Of a DNA stretch of 32,701 nucleotides, positions 8,150-17,124 are shown piece by piece. A program made the position numbers and the translations under genes. Position 1 is the stretch's first letter; each line of letters opens with the position of its first letter. This DNA is from Acidobacteriota bacterium (GTDB taxonomy: Bacteria; Acidobacteriota; Blastocatellia; Pyrinomonadales; Pyrinomonadaceae), in assembly GCA_020200095.1 (NCBI GenBank), contig JAIVJJ010000242.1:1-32701 (forward strand), read 5' to 3'. The notes below the pieces were generated by a model, which was given only the letters and a program-made list of their open reading frames with translations, searched no databases and had not been told where the DNA came from.

Positions 8150-9274
8150 TCACGGTAAATTCTCCGCTAACCGCTCAATATCTTCCCAATTATTAAAAAA
8201 ATGCGGCGCAACGCGAACTCTTTCGCCGCGCGGCGAAATGATTATATTTTTATTTTCCAAAAGCGCGGCAATTTCAGTTGGCATTTGACCATCGCAATGT
8301 TTGATGCAAACGATTTGAGATTTTTCGCCTTTCGCGCGGGAACTGATTGTTTCATAATTTTTTCCCGCGAGAAGCTCACACAAATAGTCGGTTAGTTCTT
8401 CTAAATAATTTTCGATTTTTTCCGCGCCTGTTTCAAACAAAAGTTTCGCGCTTTGCTCCAAACCATAAAACAGCGACGAGCCGCCGGTTCCCGTTTCCCA
8501 AGCCAGCGCATTTGGTTTCCAAGCTTGTTCGACATTTTCAAAATCCCAAGGCTCATCAACGCTAATCCAGCCCACGAGTGTTGGTTCAATTCTTTCTCGC
8601 GCTCTTGCAGAGAGATACAAAATACCGCAGCCTTCAGGCGAGCAAAGCCATTTGTGGCTCGCGCTCACTGCAACATCAACTTTTTGCGCTTCCAAATCAA
8701 ATGGCATTGCACCAAAAGCCTGAATAATATCTACCGCAAACAGAGCGTCAACTTTTCGCGCCGCCTCTCCGATTCTCTCCAAATCAGCGCGAAAGCCCGA
8801 ACCGTATTGCACCGCGCTAATTGAAACAAGCCGTGTGTTTTCATCAATCAAACCAATAAATTCGTTCAAATCGATCCGCCCGTTTCTTTCAGGACAAAGG
8901 CGAAGCTCAACGCCGAAAGCATCTCTAATTCTGCGCCAAGCATAAAAATTTGCCGGAAATTCTTTTTCAAAAGTTACGATGTTGTCGCCTTTCCGCCATT
9001 TCAAACCGTTCGCAACTGTTGAAAAACCATCAGATGTGTTTCGCATAAACGCAATTTGTTCAGCCTTAACCTTAAGCATTTGTGCGGTAATCTCGCGCGC
9101 CCGATTTTTTGTATTAACCCATTCGAGAAAATTTGCCGAGCCATTTTCGCAAACATCTTTTAATTGAGAAGCGACGGCTTTGACCGCAGTTGCCGGAATT
9201 GGCGCAACTGCCGCGCTATTCAGATAAGCGTATTTTTCTGCGGCGGGAAAAAGACTGCGGATTTTTTCGTTCAT
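8150..9274 (-). CDS. Class V aminotransferase (PLP-dependent, cysteine desulfurase/isopenicillin epimerase-like)
   Basis: YLNSAAVAPIP, RNTSDGFSTVANGL, VDIIQAFGAMPFDL, SASHKWLCSPEGCGILYL (PLP Lys), ETGTGGSSLFYGLEQS. Confidence 0.87.
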   Translation of the reverse strand: MNEKIRSLFPAAEKYAYLNSAAVAPIPATAVKAVASQLKDVCENGSANFLEWVNTKNRAREITAQMLKVKAEQIAFMRNTSDGFSTVANGLKWRKGDNIVTFEKEFPANFYAWRRIRDAFGVELRLCPERNGRIDLNEFIGLIDENTRLVSISAVQYGSGFRADLERIGEAARKVDALFAVDIIQAFGAMPFDLEAQKVDVAVSASHKWLCSPEGCGILYLSARARERIEPTLVGWISVDEPWDFENVEQAWKPNALAWETGTGGSSLFYGLEQSAKLLFETGAEKIENYLEELTDYLCELLAGKNYETISSRAKGEKSQIVCIKHCDGQMPTEIAALLENKNIIISPRGERVRVAPHFFNNWEDIERLAENLP

Positions 9275-9283
9275 AATTTTTTA

Positions 9284-9351
9284 TACCACAGAGACACGGA
9301 GAGATTAAAGAATTAGGTTAAAACTCCGGTGAATTCCGTGCTTTTATGGTA
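9284..9351. repeat. Degenerate MITE-like inverted repeat between divergent aminotransferase and lepB genes
   Basis: Begins TACCACAGAGACACGGAG and ends CTCCGGTGAATTCCGTGCTTTTATGGTA. The ends share TACCA...CACGGA...GGAG in inverted orientation. Confidence 0.45.
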
Positions 9352-9363
9352 AATTATATTCTT

Positions 9364-9393
9364 TTGACAAATTACACGATTAAAAGCTAATTT
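9364..9393 (+). promoter_or_regulatory. Possible sigma70-like promoter upstream of lepB
   Basis: Exact TTGACA at 9364-9369, then weak TAATTT at 9388-9393 (18-nt spacer). Confidence 0.3.
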
Positions 9394-9460
9394 TGAAATG
9401 GTTCAGGAAAAGTTTTTCCAACCCGAAACCTAAAAATGCACATCAGAAACTTTCTGAATT

Positions 9461-10159
9461 ATGTTTGATTTTCGAAGAAAAAACCGACACGGATTCGGAA
9501 TGCTCTCGGTGACAGATGACCGCGACATTGAAGTTTTGCGCTTAAGGAAAGAATCCAGGCAAGGACTTTGGTCGGAAAGTCTGAAACTTCTACGCGATAT
9601 TATTTTAATTATCGCCGTCTTTATTCTTTTAGGCGTTTTCATCGCGCAGCCTGTCGTCGTTGAAGGAACTTCAATGCTGCCGCAGCTTCACGACGGCGAG
9701 CGTTTGTTGGTTAATAAGCTGGTTTATTATAAATTCGAGAGTGTTAGCTGGGGACATCTCGAACGCGGGGACATTGTGGTTTTCTGGTATCCGAAGGAGC
9801 CTGATAAAAGTTATGTCAAGCGCGTTATCGGGTTGCCGGGCGAAACTGTCGAAGTCCGCAACGGTACAGTTTTAATCAACGGACAAGAACTGAATGAATC
9901 TTATCTCGACCCGTTTCATAATCAATCTTTACCGAGTTTTCCGGCAAAAAAAGTTGATGAGCATTTTTATTTCGTGATGGGCGATAACCGCGACAATTCT
10001 TCGGACTCGCGCTACTGGGGAACGGTTCCAGAAAAATACATTTACGGGAAAGCGTTTTTTCGCTACTGGAATCCGTCAAATATCGGATTTTTAACGCACG
10101 GCGAATATAATGAGGAAGAAGTGAAAACCGATGACATTCGCGCCGAAAGCGAGAAGTGA
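9461..10159 (+). CDS. lepB: Signal peptidase I
   Basis: VVEGTSMLPQLHDGERLLVNKL (Ser), KSYVKRVIGLPGETVEV (Lys), FVMGDNRDNSSDSRYWGTVP. Confidence 0.95.
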   Translation: MFDFRRKNRHGFGMLSVTDDRDIEVLRLRKESRQGLWSESLKLLRDIILIIAVFILLGVFIAQPVVVEGTSMLPQLHDGERLLVNKLVYYKFESVSWGHLERGDIVVFWYPKEPDKSYVKRVIGLPGETVEVRNGTVLINGQELNESYLDPFHNQSLPSFPAKKVDEHFYFVMGDNRDNSSDSRYWGTVPEKYIYGKAFFRYWNPSNIGFLTHGEYNEEEVKTDDIRAESEK

Positions 10160-10165
10160 TTTGCT

Positions 10166-10293
10166 GGAAACGCAGACGACTCGCCTGCAATGTTTGCGGA
10201 GCAAATAAAATTCGCCTTAATATTTAATGAGCTAATTTGGAATCCAATTTTTCGCACTGAACGCGCTCATTGCAGGTGAGACGCCTGCGTTCC
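10166..10293. repeat. REPIN/MITE-like element: two inverted GC-rich REP hairpins
   Basis: GGAAACGCAGACGACTCGCCTGCAATG (10166-10192) and CATTGCAGGTGAGACGCCTGCGTTCC (10268-10293) are near-perfect inverted copies. Each arm is itself an imperfect palindrome (GCAGRCG...CGCCTGC). Confidence 0.75.
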
Positions 10294-10299
10294 GACAAA

Positions 10300-11418
10300 A
10301 TGAATTTATCAAAAAAGGCGATTCTGATTCTCGAAGACGGACGCACGTTTCGCGGCGAATCGTTTGGCGCGCAAGGCGAAATTTTCGGCGAGATGGTTTT
10401 TAATACTTCAATGACTGGTTATCAGGAGATTTTAACCGACCCTTCTTACGCCGGACAAATCGTCTGTATGACGTATCCGCTTATCGGAAATTACGGAATA
10501 AACGAACAAGATGTCGAATCGCGCCGCCCGTGGGTTGAAGGTTTCGTCGTCCGCGAAGCGAGTCGCGTCGCATCAAATTGGCGTTCGACGGAAACTTTGG
10601 ATTCTTATTTAAAGCGCCATAAAATTGTCGGCATCGAACACATTGATACGCGCGCTCTTGTACGCCACATCCGCGACAAAGGCGCGATGCGAGCAGCGAT
10701 TTCGTCAACGGATTCGGACGAAAAAAGTCTTTTGGAAAAAGTGCAAGATTCGCCGAAAATGAAAAACCGCGAACTTGCAAGCTCTGTAACAATCGAAAAA
10801 TCTTTTGAAATTGAGCCGGAAGGCGTGGAAAAATTTCACGTCGTTTGTTTTGATTTTGGCGTCAAAACCAATTCTCTGCGCGAATTTGCTAAACACGGTT
10901 GTCGTCTGACGGTTGTTCCTGCCAAAACTCCCGCCGATGAAGTTTTAGCGTTAAAGCCGGACGGAATTTTTCTTTCAAACGGTCCCGGCGACCCGTCCTC
11001 GATGACAAAAACGGTTGGAGAAATCAAAAAACTCTCCGAAAAAAATGTGCCGATGTTTGGCATTTGTCTCGGACATCAAATTTTAGGGCAGGTTTTTGGC
11101 GGAGAAACTTACAAATTAAAATTCGGACATCGCGGCGGAAACCAGCCGATAAAAGATTTAACAACCGGAAAAATCGAAATCGCTTCGCACAATCACGGTT
11201 TTGCCGTGTCAAAGGAAAATCTTCCCGAAGCCATTGAGGTAACCCACATCAACTTAAATGACGACACAGTTGCCGGCTTGCGACATAAAACTCTACCTAT
11301 TTTCAGCGTCCAATATCATCCTGAATCCGCGCCCGGTCCACACGATTCGGAATATCTCTTTAGACGTTTTATAGAACTGATGGAAAAGGAAAGTGAAAAA
11401 TTATCTCTAATTGTTTAG
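10300..11418 (+). CDS. carA: Carbamoyl-phosphate synthase small subunit
   Basis: [47 protein letters not shown], glutaminase motifs [41 protein letters not shown] at 10300 lies after the repeat element; the ORF track start at 10270 is inside it. Confidence 0.95.
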   Translation: MNLSKKAILILEDGRTFRGESFGAQGEIFGEMVFNTSMTGYQEILTDPSYAGQIVCMTYPLIGNYGINEQDVESRRPWVEGFVVREASRVASNWRSTETLDSYLKRHKIVGIEHIDTRALVRHIRDKGAMRAAISSTDSDEKSLLEKVQDSPKMKNRELASSVTIEKSFEIEPEGVEKFHVVCFDFGVKTNSLREFAKHGCRLTVVPAKTPADEVLALKPDGIFLSNGPGDPSSMTKTVGEIKKLSEKNVPMFGICLGHQILGQVFGGETYKLKFGHRGGNQPIKDLTTGKIEIASHNHGFAVSKENLPEAIEVTHINLNDDTVAGLRHKTLPIFSVQYHPESAPGPHDSEYLFRRFIELMEKESEKLSLIV

Positions 11419-11467
11419 TAAGCACAACAGATTATTTTTAATTTCATCTTTCTCATTCTTTTAATAA

Positions 11468-13951
11468 TTACTGCGGCAGACCAATGCGCCGCAACAAATC
11501 TTGAAAGCGCGGGTCGGATTTCAAACTGTCAAAAGATGTGTCAACTTTCAAAAAAGTTATCGCATCGTCGTGTTCGGCAAATGCCTTCTCTAACCATTCG
11601 AAAGCGCGTTCCTTTTCGCCAAGCCGCGCATAGTCTGCGGCAACATATACAGCCGAGCCTATGCCTTGTTCATATCGTTTCAAATCATTCTCAAGAGTCT
11701 TGCGCCAAAAGCCAGTTGCACCACTTGTCTTTATCGCCTGCCGAAAATCTGTGACTTTTTGTTCGCAGCTTTTTGCCGTTTCGATATTCAAAAGAACTTC
11801 GCCTTTACAACTAAGCTCGATTGACTCTTCATACATCCCTTTTTCAGCATACATACCAGCAAGAAACGCGTAAGGAAGGGGATATGTCGGCTCGGTTTCA
11901 ATCAATTTTTTGAATTGCGCCATAGCTTCATCATTACGACGCGATTCCCAATAGCGCAACCCAAGATTCAAATTGACGGCGCGGGAGAATGGGTCAATCT
12001 CGTAAGCTCTTTTTATTTCGGCGATGGCTTCGTCGCGCCGCTCCAATCTGGCAAGCAATTCCGAATACCATTGGCGTGCGGTGGCAAAATTCGGATTTAG
12101 TTCAATAGCGCGTTTGTAATGATTTTCGGCTCCATCGAAATTCCAATCGTCAATTTTTGCTTCCGCTAATACGGCATAGGCTTCGGGAAGATTGTTATCG
12201 AGTTCTAACGCTTTTAGTGCTGCCGCTTTTGCTTTCAGTCGAATTTCTCTATCTTCTTGTCTGGTGAGTGGGGCATTATCACTGTAAACTTCATATGCCA
12301 TCGCCAATCCGCCATAAGCCTTTGCATAAGCGGGGTCTTTGTCAACAGCTTGCTGAAACAGCGAGATGGCTTGCTTGAGATCGTCCGGCGTGCGTTTGTT
12401 CCAATGATAAAGACCTTTGAGATAAAGTTGATAGGCTTCCGGGTTTTCAGTATAAGTTTTCGCTACTTGTTGTTCCTGTGCGCCCGATAGTTTTGTTTTT
12501 AATTTGTTTGAAACATCTTTCGCAACGTCGCTCTGCAATGAAACGAGATTGTTCATTGAACGGTTGTAGTCTGCTTTCCACAAAACATTTTCACTTGCCG
12601 CATCAATCAATTCCACATATAAAGTTAAATCATTTCCGCGCTGCACAACACGCCCCGTTAAAATCGCTTGCACACTTAATTCCTGCCCGATTCGTTTCGG
12701 GTCAATCTCCTTACCCTTGTATCGAAACACGGAAGCGCGGGCTTTCACGTTGAGTTTCGGAATTTGCGAGAGACTTCCGATTAGTGATTCGGTCATTCCG
12801 TCAGATAAATACTCATTGTCGGCATTGCCGCTTTCGTTGACGAACGGCAAGACGGCGATTGATTCGATTTGTTTTGTCGAACGCCCCGCAAAATACCAGT
12901 AGCCCAAACCAATTGATGCAAGAAGTAAAACCATTAACCCGATAGCGAAACCGATTTTGTGGCTTTTTATTTCAGATACAACATATTCGGCATTTGAAGT
13001 TGTATGGGCAACATCAGTTATTGTCGCATTAAGAATCTGCGTCTTTGATTCTTCTCGATTTGGCGGAGAGGTTCGTTCCAATTTACTTTGAAATTTCAAT
13101 TCTTCTTTTACATCTTCCAAATCAATTAGCAAATCTTTCGCAGTTTGATACCTTTTGTCTGCGCCCTTTTGCAATGTCTTTCTGACAATGCGTTGTAAAT
13201 CCGATGGCAAATTTTCATCAAGCGGTAAAGGCTCTTTTGTTAAAATCGCAGCAATCGTATCGCTGGTCGTTTCGCCTGTAAAAGGTTGTCGCCCCGTGAG
13301 CATTTCATACAAACAAACTCCTAAACTCCAAACATCTGTTCTTTCGTCAATATCTTTCCCACGCGCTTGTTCTGGCGACATATATCCGACAGTTCCCATT
13401 ATCATTCCTGCCTTTGTATTAACCTGAGCGCGTGTTTCTCCTTCGGCATCGAAGATTTCTGATTTCTTCTCAATTAGTTTTGCCAGACCGAAATCAAGGA
13501 TTTTCACATAACCATCTCGACGAATCATTATGTTTTCCGGCTTTATGTCTCGATGAATAATATGTGCTTGATGGGCAACTGATAAGGCTGCGGCAATCTG
13601 TTCGGAAATTCTTACCGTTTCATAAACATCTAAATCATTTTTCTCTATCTTTTGGCGCAAGGTATCGCCTTCGATGTATTCCGTAGCGATAAACAATTGG
13701 TCACCTGTTTCGCCAATTTCGTGAATGGTAATGATATTCGGATGATTAAGCGCGGAAGCAGCTTGCGCTTCACGTTCAAAACGAAGCAAGCGTTCTTTAT
13801 CGGTGGCTATATTTTCGGGTAGAATTTTGAGCGCGACTTTGCGATTAAGGCGAATATCTTCAGCTAGATAAACTTCACCCATTCCGCCAGCCCCGATTGG
13901 AGAGAGGATTTCGTAACGTCCAAGTTTTGTATGAGCAGCAATTGTCATCAC
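11468..13951 (-). CDS. Ser/Thr protein kinase with TM, TolB/FlgO-like domain and TPR repeats (paralog A, intact)
   Basis: GAGGMGEVYLAED, HRDIKPENIMI, DFGLAKL, MSPEQARGK; TM VLLLASIGLGYWYFA; IAVLPFVNESGNADNEYLSDGMTESL; C-terminal TPRs. Confidence 0.92.
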   Translation of the reverse strand: MMTIAAHTKLGRYEILSPIGAGGMGEVYLAEDIRLNRKVALKILPENIATDKERLLRFEREAQAASALNHPNIITIHEIGETGDQLFIATEYIEGDTLRQKIEKNDLDVYETVRISEQIAAALSVAHQAHIIHRDIKPENIMIRRDGYVKILDFGLAKLIEKKSEIFDAEGETRAQVNTKAGMIMGTVGYMSPEQARGKDIDERTDVWSLGVCLYEMLTGRQPFTGETTSDTIAAILTKEPLPLDENLPSDLQRIVRKTLQKGADKRYQTAKDLLIDLEDVKEELKFQSKLERTSPPNREESKTQILNATITDVAHTTSNAEYVVSEIKSHKIGFAIGLMVLLLASIGLGYWYFAGRSTKQIESIAVLPFVNESGNADNEYLSDGMTESLIGSLSQIPKLNVKARASVFRYKGKEIDPKRIGQELSVQAILTGRVVQRGNDLTLYVELIDAASENVLWKADYNRSMNNLVSLQSDVAKDVSNKLKTKLSGAQEQQVAKTYTENPEAYQLYLKGLYHWNKRTPDDLKQAISLFQQAVDKDPAYAKAYGGLAMAYEVYSDNAPLTRQEDREIRLKAKAAALKALELDNNLPEAYAVLAEAKIDDWNFDGAENHYKRAIELNPNFATARQWYSELLARLERRDEAIAEIKRAYEIDPFSRAVNLNLGLRYWESRRNDEAMAQFKKLIETEPTYPLPYAFLAGMYAEKGMYEESIELSCKGEVLLNIETAKSCEQKVTDFRQAIKTSGATGFWRKTLENDLKRYEQGIGSAVYVAADYARLGEKERAFEWLEKAFAEHDDAITFLKVDTSFDSLKSDPRFQDLLRRIGLPQ

Positions 13952-13957
13952 AACCTT

Positions 13958-16437
13958 TTACTGCGGCAGACCTATTCGCCGCAGCAAATCCTGAAAGCGC
14001 GGGTCGGATTTCAAACTGTCAAAAGATTTATTAACTTTCAAATTAGTTATATTAACTTCGTGTTCGGCAAATGCCTTTTCTAACCATTCGAAAGCACGTT
14101 CCTTTTCTCCAAGCCGCGAATAGGTTGAAGCGACAGCGACAGCCGAGCCGATGCCTCGCTCATAACGTTCCAAATCATACTCAAGAGCCTTGCGCCAAAA
14201 GCCAGTTGCACCACTTGTCTTTATAGCCTGCCGAAAATCCGCGACTTTTTGTTCGCAGCTTTCTACTGTTTCGGTATTCAAAAGAACTTGCGCTTTACAC
14301 CTAAGCTCGAGGGATTCTTCATACATCCCCTCATCAGCATAGATGTCGGCGAGACGCGAATAAGGTGGGGGATACGTCGGATCGGTTTCAATCAATTTTT
14401 TGAATTGTGCAATAGCTTCATCATTACGACGCAATGCCAAGTAGCGCAGCCCGAGATTCACATTGACGGCGCGGGAGAATGGGTCAAGTTCGTAAGCTCT
14501 TTTTATTTCTGCGAGGGCTTCATCTAGTCGTCCAAGACTTGCGAGCAACACCGAATACCATTGGTGTGCGGTGGCAAAATTCGGATTTAGTTCAATAGCG
14601 CGTTTGAAATCATTTTCTGCTTCAGCAAAATCCCAATCGTAATTTTTTCTACTCGCTAATACGGCGTAGGCTTCGGCAAGATTGCTATCGAGTTCTAACG
14701 CTTTATGCGCTGCCGCTTTTGCTTTTAATTGCATTTCGCTGCGTTCCTGCTTGGTAACTGCGGCATTACTGATGAAAACTTCATAAGCCATCGCCAAGCC
14801 GCCATAAGCCTTAGCGTAGCTTGGGTCTTTGTCTACAGCTTGCTGAAACAGCGTGATGCTAGTTTGAGGTCGTCAGATGTGCGCTTGTTCCAATGATAAA
14901 GACCTTTGAGATAAAGCTGATATGCTTCCGCGTTTTCGGTGTAAGTTTTTGTTACCTGTTCTTCAACTGCGCCTGACAATTTTGTTTTTAATTTGTCCGA
15001 TACGTCTTTCGCAATGTCGCTCTGTAGTGAAACAAGATTGCTCATTGAACGGGCGTAGTTATCCTTCCACAGAACATTTTCTGTTGCCGCATCAATTAGT
15101 TCGATGTATAAAGTTAAATCCTGTCCGCGCTGAACAATTCGCCCTGTTAGAATCGCTTGAACGGATAACTCCTGCCCAATTCGTTTTGGGTCAATTTCCT
15201 TACCCTTATAACGAAACACGGAAGTTCTGGCTTTCACGTTTAGGTTTGGAAGCTGTGAGAGACTGCCGATAAGCGATTCCGTCATCCCGTCCGACAAATA
15301 TTCGTTATCCGCGTTGCCACTTTCATTAACAAAAGGCAAAACAGCTATTGAATCTATCTGTTTGGTTGAACGCGCCGTGAAATACCAATAACCCAAACCG
15401 ATTGACGCGAGAAGCAAAACTATCAGCCCAATAACGAAACTGCGTTTGTGTTGTTTGATTTCGCTTGCTATGTATTCGGCGCTTGAAGCCATGTGCGGTG
15501 CGGCGATTGTTGTCGCGCTGATAATTTGCGTTTTCGCTTCTTCTCGATTCGGCGAAGCGGTGCGTTCCAGCTTGTTTTGAAATTCTAGCTCTTGCTTGAT
15601 GTGTTTCAAATCAATCAACAAATCTCGCGCCGTTTGATAGCGTTCTTCGCGGTCTTTCCGCAAACACTTCTCAACGATGCGCCGTAACTCTTTAGGTATT
15701 TCAGTTTCATCTAAAGGCGCAGGCTCTCGGTGCAGAATCGAGCCGATAATGTCGAGTGCGTTCTCGCCCTCAAATGGCGGTTTCCCCGAAAGCATTTCAT
15801 AGAGCATCACTCCGAAACTGAAAATATCCGTCCGCGCATCAACCGTTTTTCCTCTAGCTTGTTCGGGCGACATATACGCGGCTGTTCCGATTATCGTTCC
15901 CGGACTCGTTTCTGCTTTTATCGCTGTTGCCGCTTCCGAATTGGTTTCGTGTTGTTTTTCGACGAGTTTGGCAATTCCGAAATCAAGCAGTTTCGCCAAA
16001 TTGTCAGAGCGAATCATCACGTTTTCGGGTTTGATGTCGCGGTGAACAATACCTGCCGCGTGTGCCGCATTGAGCGCGGAGGCGACTTGAATTGCAACTT
16101 CGAGAATGAAGCTCAATTCCGGCAATTGATCTTTCAGTCGTTTGTACAAAGTCTCGCCTTCGACGTATTCGGCGGCGATGAAATTGGTTTTAGCAACTTC
16201 ACCGATTTCGTAAATCGTCAAAATGTTCGGATGATTCAAAGCGGAAGCTGCTTTTGCTTCGCGGACAAAACGGCGCATCCGCTCCTCGTTTTCAGCGAGA
16301 GTTTCGGGCAGGATTTTCAAAGCAACTTTGCGTTCAAGGCGCGTATCTTCAGCGAGGTATACTTCACCCATTCCACCGACACCGAGTAGTTTGCGTATCT
16401 CAAAATGACCTAGCCGAGTATGGGGTGCGAACCTCAT
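13958..16437 (-). pseudogene. Ser/Thr protein kinase-TPR paralog B, split by a frameshift near 14857-14859 (ORFs 14833-16437 and 13958-14797)
   Basis: ORF 1 ends ...KRTSDDLKLASRCFSKL* exactly where paralog A reads ...KRTPDDLKQAISLFQQAVDKDPAYAKAYGGLAMAYEV; ORF 2 resumes MAMAYEV. Nucleotide comparison shows one base missing (A: gatggcttgcttgag; B: gatgctagtttgag). Confidence 0.85.
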
Positions 16438-16689
16438 ATTTTACTCATCTTTGTAACAAAGTTATATTTATTAACTTAAAATTAAGCAAGACCGTAAGCG
16501 ACAATTTTAAATTCATGATTCGTTATACTACAGTACATAAAAAGCGAATAATCAGATAAAAGCTTAGAAAAATTCAAGTTTCAACTGTTGATTACCAAAG
16601 TGTATTTGAATCTTTCCTATCAAATCAGCCATAATAACCCTTTTTGTATATTACATAATTTTTAACTAAACAGAGAGGAATATAAAAAA

Positions 16690-16969
16690 GTGGAACTTTG
16701 GCTGGTTCTTATTATCAGTGTGTTGGCAATTGCGTTTGCGTCCTTTTTAATTCAGAACGTAATGAAACGCAGCGTTGGCACACCAGAAATGCAAAATATT
16801 TCAAACGCGATTAAAGAAGGTGCGGAAGCGTTTCTTGCGCGACAAAACAATTGCCGGTTTGGCAATTGCCGTTGCGCTCTTACTTTTTGTCCTTTACGCA
16901 TTTTTGCGTGAACAATGTTCGGCTGACCCTGTGTCGCTGCTTTGGCTGATTTTTTTTGTTTTAATTTAG
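16690..16969 (+). pseudogene. Frameshifted N-terminal remnant of a membrane-bound pyrophosphatase
   Basis: MELWLVLIISVLAIAFASFLIQNVMKRSVGTPEMQNISNAIKEGAEAFLARQ then, in the +1 frame, KTIAGLAIAVALLLFVLYAFLREQCSADPVS. Together these resemble the N-terminus of a K+-independent-type HppA. Confidence 0.7.
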
Positions 16970-17056
16970 GATTTGGTTCTACCAGATTGAGGCAATAGAA
17001 TATTTGATATTTTGTATCCTTTGAACAGACTTGGTGAGAATTCTAATCTTTTTGTG

Positions 17057-17077
17057 GAATATAAATGGTTTATATTC
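17057..17077. promoter_or_regulatory. Perfect 9-bp inverted repeat in the hppA upstream region
   Basis: GAATATAAA-TGG-TTTATATTC read directly. Confidence 0.5.
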
Positions 17078-17124
17078 TGCGGCTTTAATACAGTAATTTA
17101 TTCATAAAATTAGGTGGTTTTTTA

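Noticed and set aside
10270-10299. ORF-track extended start of carA ([10 protein letters not shown])
   Set aside because: These codons fall in the REPIN-like right arm; family similarity begins at [14 protein letters not shown] (10300).
15730-16389. 219-aa plus-strand ORF antisense to the kinase paralog B
   Set aside because: Mirrors the kinase codons in the opposite frame; Cys/Arg/Phe-rich composition with no domain-like motifs. The opposite strand has an unmistakable kinase.
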